Shown here piece after piece: positions 7,625 through 16,307 of a stretch of DNA of 64,000 nt. The translations under genes were made by a program, and so were the position numbers. Every line of letters begins with the position of its first letter. Positions within the stretch are counted from its first letter, which is position 1. Below the pieces are notes generated by a model. It ran no database searches. It had not been told where the DNA came from and worked only from the letters and a program-made list of their open reading frames with translations. This DNA comes from Bacteroidia bacterium (GTDB lineage Bacteria; Bacteroidota; Bacteroidia; Bacteroidales; F082): NCBI GenBank assembly GCA_021287165.1, contig JAJTAY010000018.1, forward strand, positions 1 through 64,000. Reading direction: 5' to 3'.

Positions 7625-8257
7625 ATGGCAAGGATTTTAGGATACGGCGAAGATGCCCTCACCCTCTGGGCGATGAATTCCAGGTTGAGTATTATCTTGA
7701 AAGAATTAAAAGACGACACCAAAACTGAGGATTGTCTTGTTTTATTTCGTCCGAGTTTCGGACGTAACGGTGGAAACAACAGCGCACCTTTTGGAGAATT
7801 TGATGCGATTTTGTCAACTAAGAAAAAAAATTATCTCATTGAGAGCAAATGGGATAATCTTGATAAAAATAACCGTACCACAATCCATTTGGGACCCAAT
7901 CAAGTTTTGAGACATGAGATATTTGCCTGGTTGTACACAAATTGGATTGAAAACCGACCAAACAATGGCTGGGATGATTTTTTTCAAAAAATGCAGACGA
8001 GTTCCGTAACAAAGTTCAATAAACCAATGGCTCCCAAAGACAGCCTGCTTGCAAAGAATCTCGAGAGTGTTCTGAAATTGTTGAGTGAAGACAAACAAAA
8101 TAACTGTTCTGTCGAAAATATCCTACTGCACTTTTATCGGGGGTCAGCGTCAAATAAAGTCGCAAATATCATCACCAAAAATGACAATGTTGTATTCAAA
8201 ATCATAAATTTTGATTACGAATCCATCCTTTGCAAAAATTACATTCCGCTTCCGTAA
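7625..8257 (+). CDS. Putative PD-(D/E)XK-fold nuclease-like protein
   Basis: I do not recognise the family. The protein (210 residues) contains GEFDAILSTKKKNYLIESKW at residues 57-76, a good match to a PD-(D/E)XK core: Asp60, then 12 residues, then Glu73-Ser-Lys75 on a hydrophobic strand. It is preceded by LVLFRPSFGRNGG and followed by HLGPNQVLRHEIFAWLYTNW, which could be the alpha-helix with a conserved Gln of this fold. Start is ATG (MARILGYGEDAL). It stands alone next to the IS-disrupted gene in an AT-rich patch, without a visible methylase or partner. A DNA-cleaving or defence role is a guess; it could be a domain that only keeps the fold. Confidence 0.5.
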   Translation: MARILGYGEDALTLWAMNSRLSIILKELKDDTKTEDCLVLFRPSFGRNGGNNSAPFGEFDAILSTKKKNYLIESKWDNLDKNNRTTIHLGPNQVLRHEIFAWLYTNWIENRPNNGWDDFFQKMQTSSVTKFNKPMAPKDSLLAKNLESVLKLLSEDKQNNCSVENILLHFYRGSASNKVANIITKNDNVVFKIINFDYESILCKNYIPLP

Positions 8258-8400
8258 ATAGCTTGTATCAAGATTGGACAACCGAAAATGTAATTCTTCC
8301 GCTGAAAGAGGACCTATAGGTATTGGCATGGATTACAGCGATCCAAATTTGAAAACCTTTTGAAGCCCGAAAAGAAGACCAAATTACCACCCTCGTCCTC

Positions 8401-11169
8401 TCATCTACCCTTCCCTTTTTCGATGGCCGGCACCCCTTTTTCCATCCATTCGGGCATAGGGGCATCCTTGAGGTAGTGGTCGAAAAACTGCTGCAGTCTG
8501 AGGGTAAAGTCTTCGGTGTCGGCACGACGGCTGAGGTTGTGAGGGCCATTGTTGTAGTTGAGCATCCATGCAGGTTTGCCCAGTCTTCGCAGGGCCGTAA
8601 AAAGCTCAATGCCCTGTGTCCATGGCACGGCACCGTCGTTGTCATTGGACATGATGAGCAAAGGTGTGTTCACGCGGTCGGCAAAGAACAGCGGTGAGTT
8701 TTCGATGTAGAGCGGCAAACTTTCCCAAAGGCTGGCGCCGATGCGGCTCTGGCCTTCTTCGTACTGAAACTGCCTTACCACACCCGATTCCCAGCGTATT
8801 CCGCCGTAAGCACTGGTCATGTTGCTCACCGGAGCACCGGCCATGGCTGCCCGAAACATATTGGTTTGCGTCACGAGGTAAGCCGTCTGATAGCCGCCCC
8901 AGCTCTGGCCCTGAATGCCAAGACTTTGCGGATTGATTGAAGCATAGCGTTCAAGCATGGCCTGCGTACCGCTGATTACGGCATCGTAGGCACTTTTGCC
9001 CGGCAAACCATCACGGTAGCGGATATCGGGGGTAAAGACGAAATAGCCACGGGAGGTATATTCGGGTATATTCACGGTGGAGCGCGAAGGACGTGGTGCG
9101 AGGTAGCGGTGCAGGCCGTCGCTGTGCTGCTCGTAGAAGTAAACGATCATGGGATAGCGCTGTCCGGGGTCGTAATTGGCCGGAAAGTAGAGCAAACCCT
9201 CGAGGCTGTCGCCATTGAACGATAGCCAGCTTTCGAGCTCTACCGTTCCACGGCAGTATTCGTTTTTCCAGGGGTTGGCGTCAGAGAGCCTCAGGCCGGC
9301 CTGGGTCAGATCGGTGGTAAACTGCAATTCGGGGTATTGCTGGTAGTTTTCGGAAGTAAATACATAGACCTCAGTATCTTTGGCTTTAACGAAACGACTG
9401 AAATTCAATGACTCAGGATTGTTGAAGCTGGCATCAAGTGTTCTGAGATCGAGCTTACCCATAGCCATGTTTTTGGTTTTCGTGTAAAAAATTGTCAGGG
9501 GCAACACGGAAGGTAAAGTAGGTTCATCACGTTCGGTGATTACTGCTCTAACAATGCTATTCGACGGTGTTGAAAACGAAACGGGGGCTTTTTTACCGCT
9601 CAGGTCGAGCAGCCAGATTTTGGCAGCACTGTTCACCAGAACGGTATTGTTGTCGCGCCAGCCAACAAAGCCGGCCATACCAGCAGGTCGGGGTATGTCG
9701 TTCTGGTTGTCGTAGAACACATCCTCGTTTCGTGTTAGTCTGGTCTTTTCAAGGCGTTTGAGCTCCATGCCGTACCAGGCGCTGTCGGCCTGATTGTAAT
9801 AGACCAGGTAATTGCCATCAGGCGAAAGGCTGTAAAAACCATTGTGCTTTTGCAAGAGCAAACGCTTCTCGCCCGTCAGGCGGTTGACAAGCCATAAATC
9901 AACATAACGTGTTTGTTCCCAGCTCGATAGCATTTCGTAGGGTTTGCCATCTGTGGCAATAATCACGGGCAGGTGGTTTTTGAGCCTGGGACTCATCTCA
10001 AGCTGGGGTTCAGCGCCAAGCGGAAGCAGAAGGTCTTTGGCAGGATAGTAAACGGCGAGCCAGGAGCGTTTTTGCTCGCGTTCAAGGTTTTTCAGCTGTT
10101 GACTTTGCAATTGACCGTCTTTCCAGTGCCAGATGTCGAGGCTCACTTTTTCTTCGGCCGTGAGGGTATCTTTGGTCAGGGGATCGGGTTTACGGCCCAA
10201 TCCAAAATAAAGTGCTGTTCCATCCTCCGAAAAACGCGGGTTGTAATCGCCACTGATGCTGAGGTGCGCAGGAATGGCTTTGTGCAGGCTGTCGGCCAGC
10301 ATGCGGGTGCGTTGTGTTTTGGCTTGATGATACCAGAGGCTGTAGATCTTTCGGCTGCTGGTATCGGAAGTGTGGAGATAGGCCCATTGCTGGCCTTTGG
10401 GGTCGGCAGCCAGATTGCTTACCCAGCCGGCATGAGCGCCAATAGACACCGGAGCTGAGTTGACTTTGTCGATCAGCCATACAAAACTGCTGTCGCCTTT
10501 GGCATTTTGGGTGATGTAGCTCAACATGCCTTCGGCGCTGAAAGCATAGTCACTAACATTAAAAAAGTATTTGACATCCAGCGTTTTGACATCCAGAACG
10601 CTTAAGGTGAAAACCTTGCCCGCCTGTTTCATCCTTGCAGGTTTTTTTGCTGGTTTTTGCGTGCTGTCGGCTTTGGCGGTATCGGCCTTGGGGCCGTAGT
10701 TTTCGTCGAACATCCAGGCCACAAGCTTACCAGATTTTTCAGGCGTCCTGAAAGAGCGTAAGCCTTGCCAGAGTATGGTGGTATCGGGCGAATAAAGCCT
10801 AACAATGAGCGAATCTTTGGTCAACTTGTCTTTTTTCACCCCATCGAGGGTTTGCTTGCGTATGAGTTGCCGATAGGGTTTCACTTTAGCAACTATTCCT
10901 TCAATGCCGTTCAGGAAAACGGCATCATAGGCCCGCTGAATAGTGTCGTAACGCCTTGATCTGGTGTTGTAAACAATAAGCTTGCCGTCGCCTTTCTGGG
11001 GGTTCCATTCCCAACTGACAAGACCGCCATCATTGCTGATTTTCACGGAACTTATTTCATGCCATCGGTCGTAGTCGGCAAGGGAATAGCTTCGACATTG
11101 CTGGGCGCTGGTCGAATAGGTTGTCGTAAGAGTCAACAGGAGTAGGAGATTCAGGTGGAATTTTTTCAT
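8401..11169 (-). CDS. S9-family (prolyl oligopeptidase-type) serine peptidase
   Basis: A 922-residue exported peptidase. A signal peptide (KKFHLNLLLLLTLTTTYS) precedes a long region of WD/beta-propeller-like strands with YSLSPDGNYLVYY-type repeats, followed by an alpha/beta-hydrolase domain. The catalytic triad is visible: GQSWGGYQ (Ser about 756), SNDNDGAVPW (Asp about 845) and GPHNLS (His about 877). The overall plan is that of DPP4/acylaminoacyl peptidase-like S9 enzymes, which trim peptides in the periplasm. The ATG at 11169 gives the signal peptide; the frame is open ten codons further upstream but would overlap the promoter. The gene is a single transcription unit, divergent from the glycogen operon. 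Confidence 0.9.
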   Translation of the reverse strand: MKKFHLNLLLLLTLTTTYSTSAQQCRSYSLADYDRWHEISSVKISNDGGLVSWEWNPQKGDGKLIVYNTRSRRYDTIQRAYDAVFLNGIEGIVAKVKPYRQLIRKQTLDGVKKDKLTKDSLIVRLYSPDTTILWQGLRSFRTPEKSGKLVAWMFDENYGPKADTAKADSTQKPAKKPARMKQAGKVFTLSVLDVKTLDVKYFFNVSDYAFSAEGMLSYITQNAKGDSSFVWLIDKVNSAPVSIGAHAGWVSNLAADPKGQQWAYLHTSDTSSRKIYSLWYHQAKTQRTRMLADSLHKAIPAHLSISGDYNPRFSEDGTALYFGLGRKPDPLTKDTLTAEEKVSLDIWHWKDGQLQSQQLKNLEREQKRSWLAVYYPAKDLLLPLGAEPQLEMSPRLKNHLPVIIATDGKPYEMLSSWEQTRYVDLWLVNRLTGEKRLLLQKHNGFYSLSPDGNYLVYYNQADSAWYGMELKRLEKTRLTRNEDVFYDNQNDIPRPAGMAGFVGWRDNNTVLVNSAAKIWLLDLSGKKAPVSFSTPSNSIVRAVITERDEPTLPSVLPLTIFYTKTKNMAMGKLDLRTLDASFNNPESLNFSRFVKAKDTEVYVFTSENYQQYPELQFTTDLTQAGLRLSDANPWKNEYCRGTVELESWLSFNGDSLEGLLYFPANYDPGQRYPMIVYFYEQHSDGLHRYLAPRPSRSTVNIPEYTSRGYFVFTPDIRYRDGLPGKSAYDAVISGTQAMLERYASINPQSLGIQGQSWGGYQTAYLVTQTNMFRAAMAGAPVSNMTSAYGGIRWESGVVRQFQYEEGQSRIGASLWESLPLYIENSPLFFADRVNTPLLIMSNDNDGAVPWTQGIELFTALRRLGKPAWMLNYNNGPHNLSRRADTEDFTLRLQQFFDHYLKDAPMPEWMEKGVPAIEKGKGR

Positions 11170-11196
11170 CGCAAACGTTTGAGTTCGGGGTTTGCA

Positions 11197-11204
11197 CAAA
11201 TGTA
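11197..11204 (-). promoter_or_regulatory. -7 box TACATTTG of the S9 peptidase
   Basis: An exact TAnnTTTG match 27 bases upstream of the peptidase ATG. It fixes the start at 11169 and is about 100 bases from the divergent glycogen-operon promoter. Confidence 0.6.
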
Positions 11205-11307
11205 TAAAAACCCATCACTGCCCGAAGCCCCGGACAGTTAACGGATTTTGATGCCAAGCTATCGTTTTGGCCCTTGCTTTTCTTTTGCCTGATTGGGCTT
11301 TAGTACT

Positions 11308-11315
11308 TACTTTTG
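11308..11315 (+). promoter_or_regulatory. -7 box TACTTTTG of the glycogen operon
   Basis: An exact TAnnTTTG match 34 bases before the debranching-enzyme ATG. A TTTTG (-33 type) lies at 11283-11287 with a 20-base spacer, giving a complete Bacteroidota-type promoter. Confidence 0.7.
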
Positions 11316-11349
11316 TATGCCATACAGCGCAAAAAGCCAACACAGTATT

Positions 11350-13311
11350 ATGACTTACATCGCGTTTAACAAGCAGCAGCTGATCAATCTGGAGTTTGCC
11401 CTCAGCCGCGAATTGCTTCGTTCTAACCGTTCGGGGGCTTATTCGGCCACGACGATTGCAGGATGCAACACGCGTAAATACCACGGATTGCTCGTGGTGC
11501 CACAGCCTCAATTAGACCACAACAATCATCTTCTGCTCGCCTCGATCGACGAAACGGTGATACAACATGACGAAGCATTCAACTTCGGCCTTCGCATGTA
11601 TCCCAACGGCGTACACGAACCCAAGGGACACAAATACCTGCGCGAGTTTATCGGCGAGCCCATTCCGCAGATCATCTATCGTGTGGGTGGAGTGATGCTG
11701 AGCAAAGAAATGTTGTTTGCCCACAACGAGGCACGACTACTCATCCGCTACACCCTGCTCGAAGCGCATTCTTCAACCACACTAAGGCTTAAGCCTTTTC
11801 TGGCTTTTCGCAACATACACCAGCTCACCCGTGCCAATCTCGACGCCAATACTTCGGCTCAGCCCTGCACCAACGGTGCCTCCTGGCAGCTATACCACGG
11901 ATATTCAAGACTTTACATTCAGCTTTCAACGGATAACGAATACATCCACGTTCCGGACTGGTATTACAACGTCGATTATGTGAAAGACGCCGAGCTTGGC
12001 TTTCCGCACAACGAAGACCTTTTCTCGCCGGGATTTTTTGAATTACCGATCAAAAAGGGCGAATCCATTATAGTTTCCGCCGGCCTGGAGCCCATGCCGC
12101 CTGCCGAGATGAAGCGGCGTTTTAATGCGGAAGTTAAAAAGCGTACTCCCCGCGACAGTTATGAAAACTGTTTGCTCAACGCCTCGGAGCAGTTTATTGT
12201 AAAGGCCGAAGGAAAGACCACCCTACTGGCCGGCTTCCCCTGGTTTGGCAGCTGGGGTCGCGACACCTTCATTGCTTTGCCCGGTCTAACCCTGTCCCGT
12301 GGGGATGTCAAGACTTTTAACGAGGTGATGGACAGTATGGTTGAGAGCATGAAAGGGCCATTTTTTCCGAATGTGAACCGCAATAACCAGCCTGACTTCG
12401 AAGCTGCCGACACCCCGCTGTGGTTTTTCTGGGCTTTGCAACAGTTCACTTCCCGCTCCGGACAACAGAAGCAAATCTGGAAAAAATACGGTGCGGTAAT
12501 GAAAACTATCCTCGAAGCCTACCGGCAAGGCACCGATTACCTTGTGCGCATGGACGAAAGGGGGCTGATTACCGCAGGAAGCCCGGCCATGGCCGTCAGC
12601 TGGATGGACGTTTATGCAGGCGGCAAGCCTGTTACCCCTCGTCCCGGATATGCCGTAGAGATCAACGGATTGTGGTACAATGCCATACGGTATGCTTTGG
12701 AACTTGCCGAAGCCGCAGGCGATGCTGACTTTACCGATCACTGGAAAGCCATTGGCGAAGGAATACCTGCGGCTTTCACCGAAATGTTTTGGGATCGCGG
12801 AAGAAATTACCTTGCCGACCACATTTGGGAGGGACAAGCCGACTGGACCGTTCGCCCTAACATGGTAATTGCAGTGTCGTTGCCATATTGCCCTGTAGAA
12901 GAAGAGATTAAGAACGCCGTTTTGCGTAAGGCAAAAAACGAATTGCTTACCCCACGCGGCCTTCGTACGCTGAGTCCTGATCACCCACGTTATAAAGGAA
13001 CGCTGACAGGGAGCCCCAACGACCGCGACCTGGCTTACCACAATGGCACGGTTTTCCCATGGTTGTCGCTGATGTTCGTTGGTGGCTGGCTAAGCCTGCA
13101 TGGGCAGTCAGGGATTGGGCTTGCCGAAGAGATTTACCATCACTTCGAGCCGGTAATGGTCGAAGCCGGCCTCGGGAGCATTTCGGAGGTTTACGACGGC
13201 GACCCGCCACACGATGCCCGCGGAGGCATTTCGCAGGCCTGGAGCGTGGCGGCGCTTATACAGATAAAGGAACTCATTGACGATTACAAACTTCAAAACA
13301 GGAAACCATGA
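11350..13311 (+). CDS. Glycogen debranching enzyme (amylo-alpha-1,6-glucosidase type)
   Basis: A 653-residue cytoplasmic enzyme that hydrolyses alpha-1,6 branch points of glycogen. The N-terminal domain has FALSRELLRSNRSGAYSATT and TRKYHGLLV, the usual opening of bacterial GDE proteins. The C-terminal (alpha/alpha)6 barrel has TLLAGFPWFGSWGRDTFIAL, FPNVNRNNQPDFEAADTPLW, SWMDVYAGGKPVTPRPGYAV and EVYDGDPPHDARGGISQAW. The first gene of the glycogen operon; its TGA overlaps the next ATG (ATGA). The start is the ATG at 11350, placed 34 bases after a full promoter, rather than an ATG 19 codons upstream. Confidence 0.93.
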   Translation: MTYIAFNKQQLINLEFALSRELLRSNRSGAYSATTIAGCNTRKYHGLLVVPQPQLDHNNHLLLASIDETVIQHDEAFNFGLRMYPNGVHEPKGHKYLREFIGEPIPQIIYRVGGVMLSKEMLFAHNEARLLIRYTLLEAHSSTTLRLKPFLAFRNIHQLTRANLDANTSAQPCTNGASWQLYHGYSRLYIQLSTDNEYIHVPDWYYNVDYVKDAELGFPHNEDLFSPGFFELPIKKGESIIVSAGLEPMPPAEMKRRFNAEVKKRTPRDSYENCLLNASEQFIVKAEGKTTLLAGFPWFGSWGRDTFIALPGLTLSRGDVKTFNEVMDSMVESMKGPFFPNVNRNNQPDFEAADTPLWFFWALQQFTSRSGQQKQIWKKYGAVMKTILEAYRQGTDYLVRMDERGLITAGSPAMAVSWMDVYAGGKPVTPRPGYAVEINGLWYNAIRYALELAEAAGDADFTDHWKAIGEGIPAAFTEMFWDRGRNYLADHIWEGQADWTVRPNMVIAVSLPYCPVEEEIKNAVLRKAKNELLTPRGLRTLSPDHPRYKGTLTGSPNDRDLAYHNGTVFPWLSLMFVGGWLSLHGQSGIGLAEEIYHHFEPVMVEAGLGSISEVYDGDPPHDARGGISQAWSVAALIQIKELIDDYKLQNRKP

Positions 13312-14606
13312 AGGTGCTGATGTTTGGTTGGGAGTTTCCCCCGCACATCACCGGCGGACTGGGAACAGCATGTTTTGGCCTTACCAAGGGCCTTGCCCGT
13401 CACGAAGTTGAGATCTTGTTTGTGGTGCCTAAAGCATACGGCGACGAAAGTGAAGAAGCAGTTAGGCTACTCAACGCCAGCGAGGTGACCATAGACATCG
13501 ACAAGGAGGAAACCCGCGATTATTGGGAACGTGTTCAATACATGGAGATTGGGTCGAACATCATCCCTTACGTAGGCCCGGAACAATTTGAGCTTATCAC
13601 CGAAGAACAACGTAAGGTAACTGAGACTTTCCGCAGCCCGGTTTTTTCGCAGAAGTATGAGTTTTCGGGTAAATACGGCACTAACCTGATGGAAGAAGTG
13701 TCGCGCTACGCACTCATAGGATCGGCCCTTGCCACCAGACACGATTTCGACATTATCCATGCCCACGACTGGCTTACCTATCCGGCAGGAGTTGCTGCCA
13801 AAGAGACGACCGGCAAACCACTGGTAGTGCATATGCACGCCACGGAGTTCGATCGCACGGGTGAAAACGTGAATACTGAAGTGTATGCCATCGAGCGGCG
13901 CGGAATGGAAGCCGCCGACATGGTGATTACTGTAAGCAACCTCACCAAACGTATTGTGGTTGAGCGCTATGGCATTGATCCCAAAAAAGTGATAACCGTG
14001 CACAACGCCGTTGAACCTGTTGACAAGTCGGGCCTCGAACTGCCGGAAAAACAGGTTAAGGAAAAGGTGGTTACTTTTTTGGGAAGGATCACCTTCCAAA
14101 AAGGCCCTGAATATTTTGTGGAGGCCGCACACAAAATTCTGCAGCGCGATAAAAACGTACGCTTTGTGATGGCCGGCACCGGCGACCTGCTCAATAAAAT
14201 GGTTCAACGTGTGGCCCAGCTGCGCATCGGGCATAAGTTTCACTTTACGGGATTTTTGAAAGGCGACGATGTGGATCGGCTGTTTGCCATGACCGACGTC
14301 TTTGTAATGCCTTCAATATCAGAACCTTTTGGCATCGTACCTTTGGAAGCCATGCGAAGCAATGTGCCCGTGGTGATTTCGAAGCAGTCGGGTGTGGCCG
14401 AGGTATTGCGTCACGCACTTAAGGTTGACTTCTGGGATGTGGACGGAATGGCCGACGCCATCTACGGCCTTTGCCACTACAACGCTTTGGCCGAAACCTT
14501 CATCAAGGAAGGCAAGGAAGAGGTCGATAATTTGAAGTGGAGCAATGCCGCCAAGCATGTAAAAGCGGTTTACGAAAAAGTATTGAAAGGTTTGGAAACC
14601 AAATAA
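13308..14606 (+). CDS. GT4-family glycosyltransferase (glycogen synthase-like)
   Basis: A 432-residue glycosyltransferase of the GT-B fold. The N-terminal domain starts KVLMFGWEFPPHITGGLGTA, as in glycogen synthase-like GT4/GT5 enzymes. It has FDIIHAHDWLTYPAGVAAK and VHMHATEFDR. The C-terminal nucleotide-sugar half has VVTFLGRITFQKGPEYFVEA, VMAGTGDLL and the E-x7-E motif SEPFGIVPLEAMRSNVPVV. In Bacteroidota the gene sits between the debranching enzyme and the GH57 gene and is thought to help make glycogen. Translational coupling to the upstream gene through ATGA is direct evidence of co-expression. Whether it transfers from ADP-glucose or UDP-glucose cannot be read from sequence. Confidence 0.88.
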   Translation: MKVLMFGWEFPPHITGGLGTACFGLTKGLARHEVEILFVVPKAYGDESEEAVRLLNASEVTIDIDKEETRDYWERVQYMEIGSNIIPYVGPEQFELITEEQRKVTETFRSPVFSQKYEFSGKYGTNLMEEVSRYALIGSALATRHDFDIIHAHDWLTYPAGVAAKETTGKPLVVHMHATEFDRTGENVNTEVYAIERRGMEAADMVITVSNLTKRIVVERYGIDPKKVITVHNAVEPVDKSGLELPEKQVKEKVVTFLGRITFQKGPEYFVEAAHKILQRDKNVRFVMAGTGDLLNKMVQRVAQLRIGHKFHFTGFLKGDDVDRLFAMTDVFVMPSISEPFGIVPLEAMRSNVPVVISKQSGVAEVLRHALKVDFWDVDGMADAIYGLCHYNALAETFIKEGKEEVDNLKWSNAAKHVKAVYEKVLKGLETK

Positions 14607-14644
14607 TATCGGCTACAAGCCATTAACGAAACCAAACAAACACT

Positions 14645-16237
14645 ATGAAATCAGTTTGTTTCTATTTTCAGGTGCACCAGCCTTTCCGGCTGAGGACCTA
14701 CAGGTTTTTCGACATCGGAAAGAACCATTATTACTACGACGAGTATTTCAACAGGATGATCATGCGACGGATTGCCGAGAAATGCTATCTGCCGATGAAC
14801 GCCATCTTGCTCGAACAAATACAAACCCTTGGCAGTAAGTTTAAGATCAGCTTTTCCATGTCGGGGCTGGCCATTGAGCAGATGGAGCTTTACGCTCCCG
14901 AAGTGCTCGACAGTTTTCGGAAGCTGGTGGCAACAGGGCAGGTGGAAATATTGGCCGAAACCTATGCGCACTCGCTTAGTTCGCTGCGCAACAAGGATGA
15001 ATTCCGTGAGCAGGTAGCCATGCATACCCGCAAAATTCAGGACACTTTTGGCATAACGCCTACTGCTTTCCGCAATACTGAGCTCATTTACAGCGACCAG
15101 ATCGGTGCCGATGTAGCCGAGATGGGCTACAGGGTAATGCTCACCGAAGGCGCAAAGCACGTATTGGGATGGAAAAGCCCCAATTTTATGTATGCCAACT
15201 CCATCAATCCGAAGTTGAAAGTACTCTTGCGCAACTTCCGGCTGAGCGACGACATTGCCTTCCGTTTTGGTATGCAGAGCTGGGCCGACTGGCCACTGAC
15301 CGCCGAAAAGTTTGCCGGATGGCTCAATAACCTGAATCCTAAAGAGGAAGTTGTTAACGTCTTTATGGATTACGAAACCTTCGGCGAACATCAATGGGCC
15401 GCCACAGGGATTTTTGATTTTATGAAAAAAATGCCGGCAGCCATTCTTGCCGGAAACCAATATCAGTTTGCAACGCCAACAGAACTTGCCGAAAGACTGC
15501 AGCCGGTATCAGCCATTCATGTACCCTACCCTATATCATGGGCCGATGAAGAGCGCGATATCACTGCCTGGCTGGGCAACAATATGCAGGATGAAGCCTT
15601 TGCCCGCCTTTACGAATTGACGCCAAAAGTGCGCTCGGTTGACGATGCCGCACTGCTGCGCGACTGGCAGTATCTGCAGGCCTCCGACCATTTTTATTAC
15701 ATGTGTACCAAATGGTTTTCCGACGGTGTTGTGCACAAATATTTCAACCACTACCCTTCGCCCTACGAGGCTTACATCAACTACATGAATGTGCTGGCCG
15801 ACTTTACCATCAGGGTGAACGAAGCTATTCCGGGTGAGCATTCCCCTGAGTCCGATTTGCGGCAAACCGGAGAAGCCTTGCTCAATCTTGGTGCAAGCAT
15901 TGGAAAAACCGCCCTTTCCCAGGTGAAAAAGGCCGCTCGTCAGCTCGAAGATACGGTACGTCGGAAGGAACAGGAACTAAGACCCGCTTTTGACGATCTG
16001 GTAAAACTATCGGATGCTAAGGTAAAAAAGCTGGTCAAAGAGCTCGAAGCCGAAGACCTTCTGGCTGCGCTCAACGAAGCGGGAGATGAGTTGGTGAATA
16101 AGGTGCTGCCGAATATGTCGAAAAAAACACGCGAAGCTTTCGAAAAAGCGCGCGCAGAAGCAGGCAGAATAAGCAAAACGAAAACCCGTGAGGCCCGCAA
16201 AAAAGTGGAAGAAAAAATGAAGGAATTCTTCGGCTGA
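14645..16237 (+). CDS. GH57-family glycoside hydrolase/glucanotransferase
   Basis: A 530-residue cytoplasmic enzyme of family GH57 (alpha-amylase/4-alpha-glucanotransferase type). It opens with SVCFYFQVHQPFRLRTYRFF. The catalytic nucleophile is expected at Glu146 in FRNTELIYSD, and the acid/base at Asp242 in VFMDYETFGEHQ. Residues 1-410 make up the catalytic and helical domain. The last ~110 residues are an unusual highly charged lysine/glutamate helix (KKVSEVKKAARQLEDTV-like composition, ending KKVEEKMKEFFG), probably a coiled-coil tail. Some GH57 proteins of Bacteroidota lack such a tail. It is the third gene of the glycogen operon, and an 8-bp hairpin overlaps its stop codon. Confidence 0.9.
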   Translation: MKSVCFYFQVHQPFRLRTYRFFDIGKNHYYYDEYFNRMIMRRIAEKCYLPMNAILLEQIQTLGSKFKISFSMSGLAIEQMELYAPEVLDSFRKLVATGQVEILAETYAHSLSSLRNKDEFREQVAMHTRKIQDTFGITPTAFRNTELIYSDQIGADVAEMGYRVMLTEGAKHVLGWKSPNFMYANSINPKLKVLLRNFRLSDDIAFRFGMQSWADWPLTAEKFAGWLNNLNPKEEVVNVFMDYETFGEHQWAATGIFDFMKKMPAAILAGNQYQFATPTELAERLQPVSAIHVPYPISWADEERDITAWLGNNMQDEAFARLYELTPKVRSVDDAALLRDWQYLQASDHFYYMCTKWFSDGVVHKYFNHYPSPYEAYINYMNVLADFTIRVNEAIPGEHSPESDLRQTGEALLNLGASIGKTALSQVKKAARQLEDTVRRKEQELRPAFDDLVKLSDAKVKKLVKELEAEDLLAALNEAGDELVNKVLPNMSKKTREAFEKARAEAGRISKTKTREARKKVEEKMKEFFG

Positions 16238-16256
16238 GACAAATTAACTGTCTCAG
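16234..16256 (+). promoter_or_regulatory. Intercistronic hairpin over the GH57 stop codon
   Basis: CTGAGACA (16234-16241) pairs perfectly with TGTCTCAG (16249-16256) around a 7-base loop. The stem contains the TGA stop of the GH57 gene. No T-run follows, so it is not a classic terminator. It may be an RNA-processing or stability element between two operon genes. Confidence 0.5.
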
Positions 16257-16307
16257 ACCTTTCAGGGATTCATGCATCCGATTAATTCAGGAAACACAAT
16301 TCACTCA

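Noticed and set aside
12286..13041. Long reading frames antisense to the debranching enzyme and other genes
   Set aside because: They are shadows of strongly conserved enzymes on the opposite strand, with no family motif, signal peptide or promoter box of their own.
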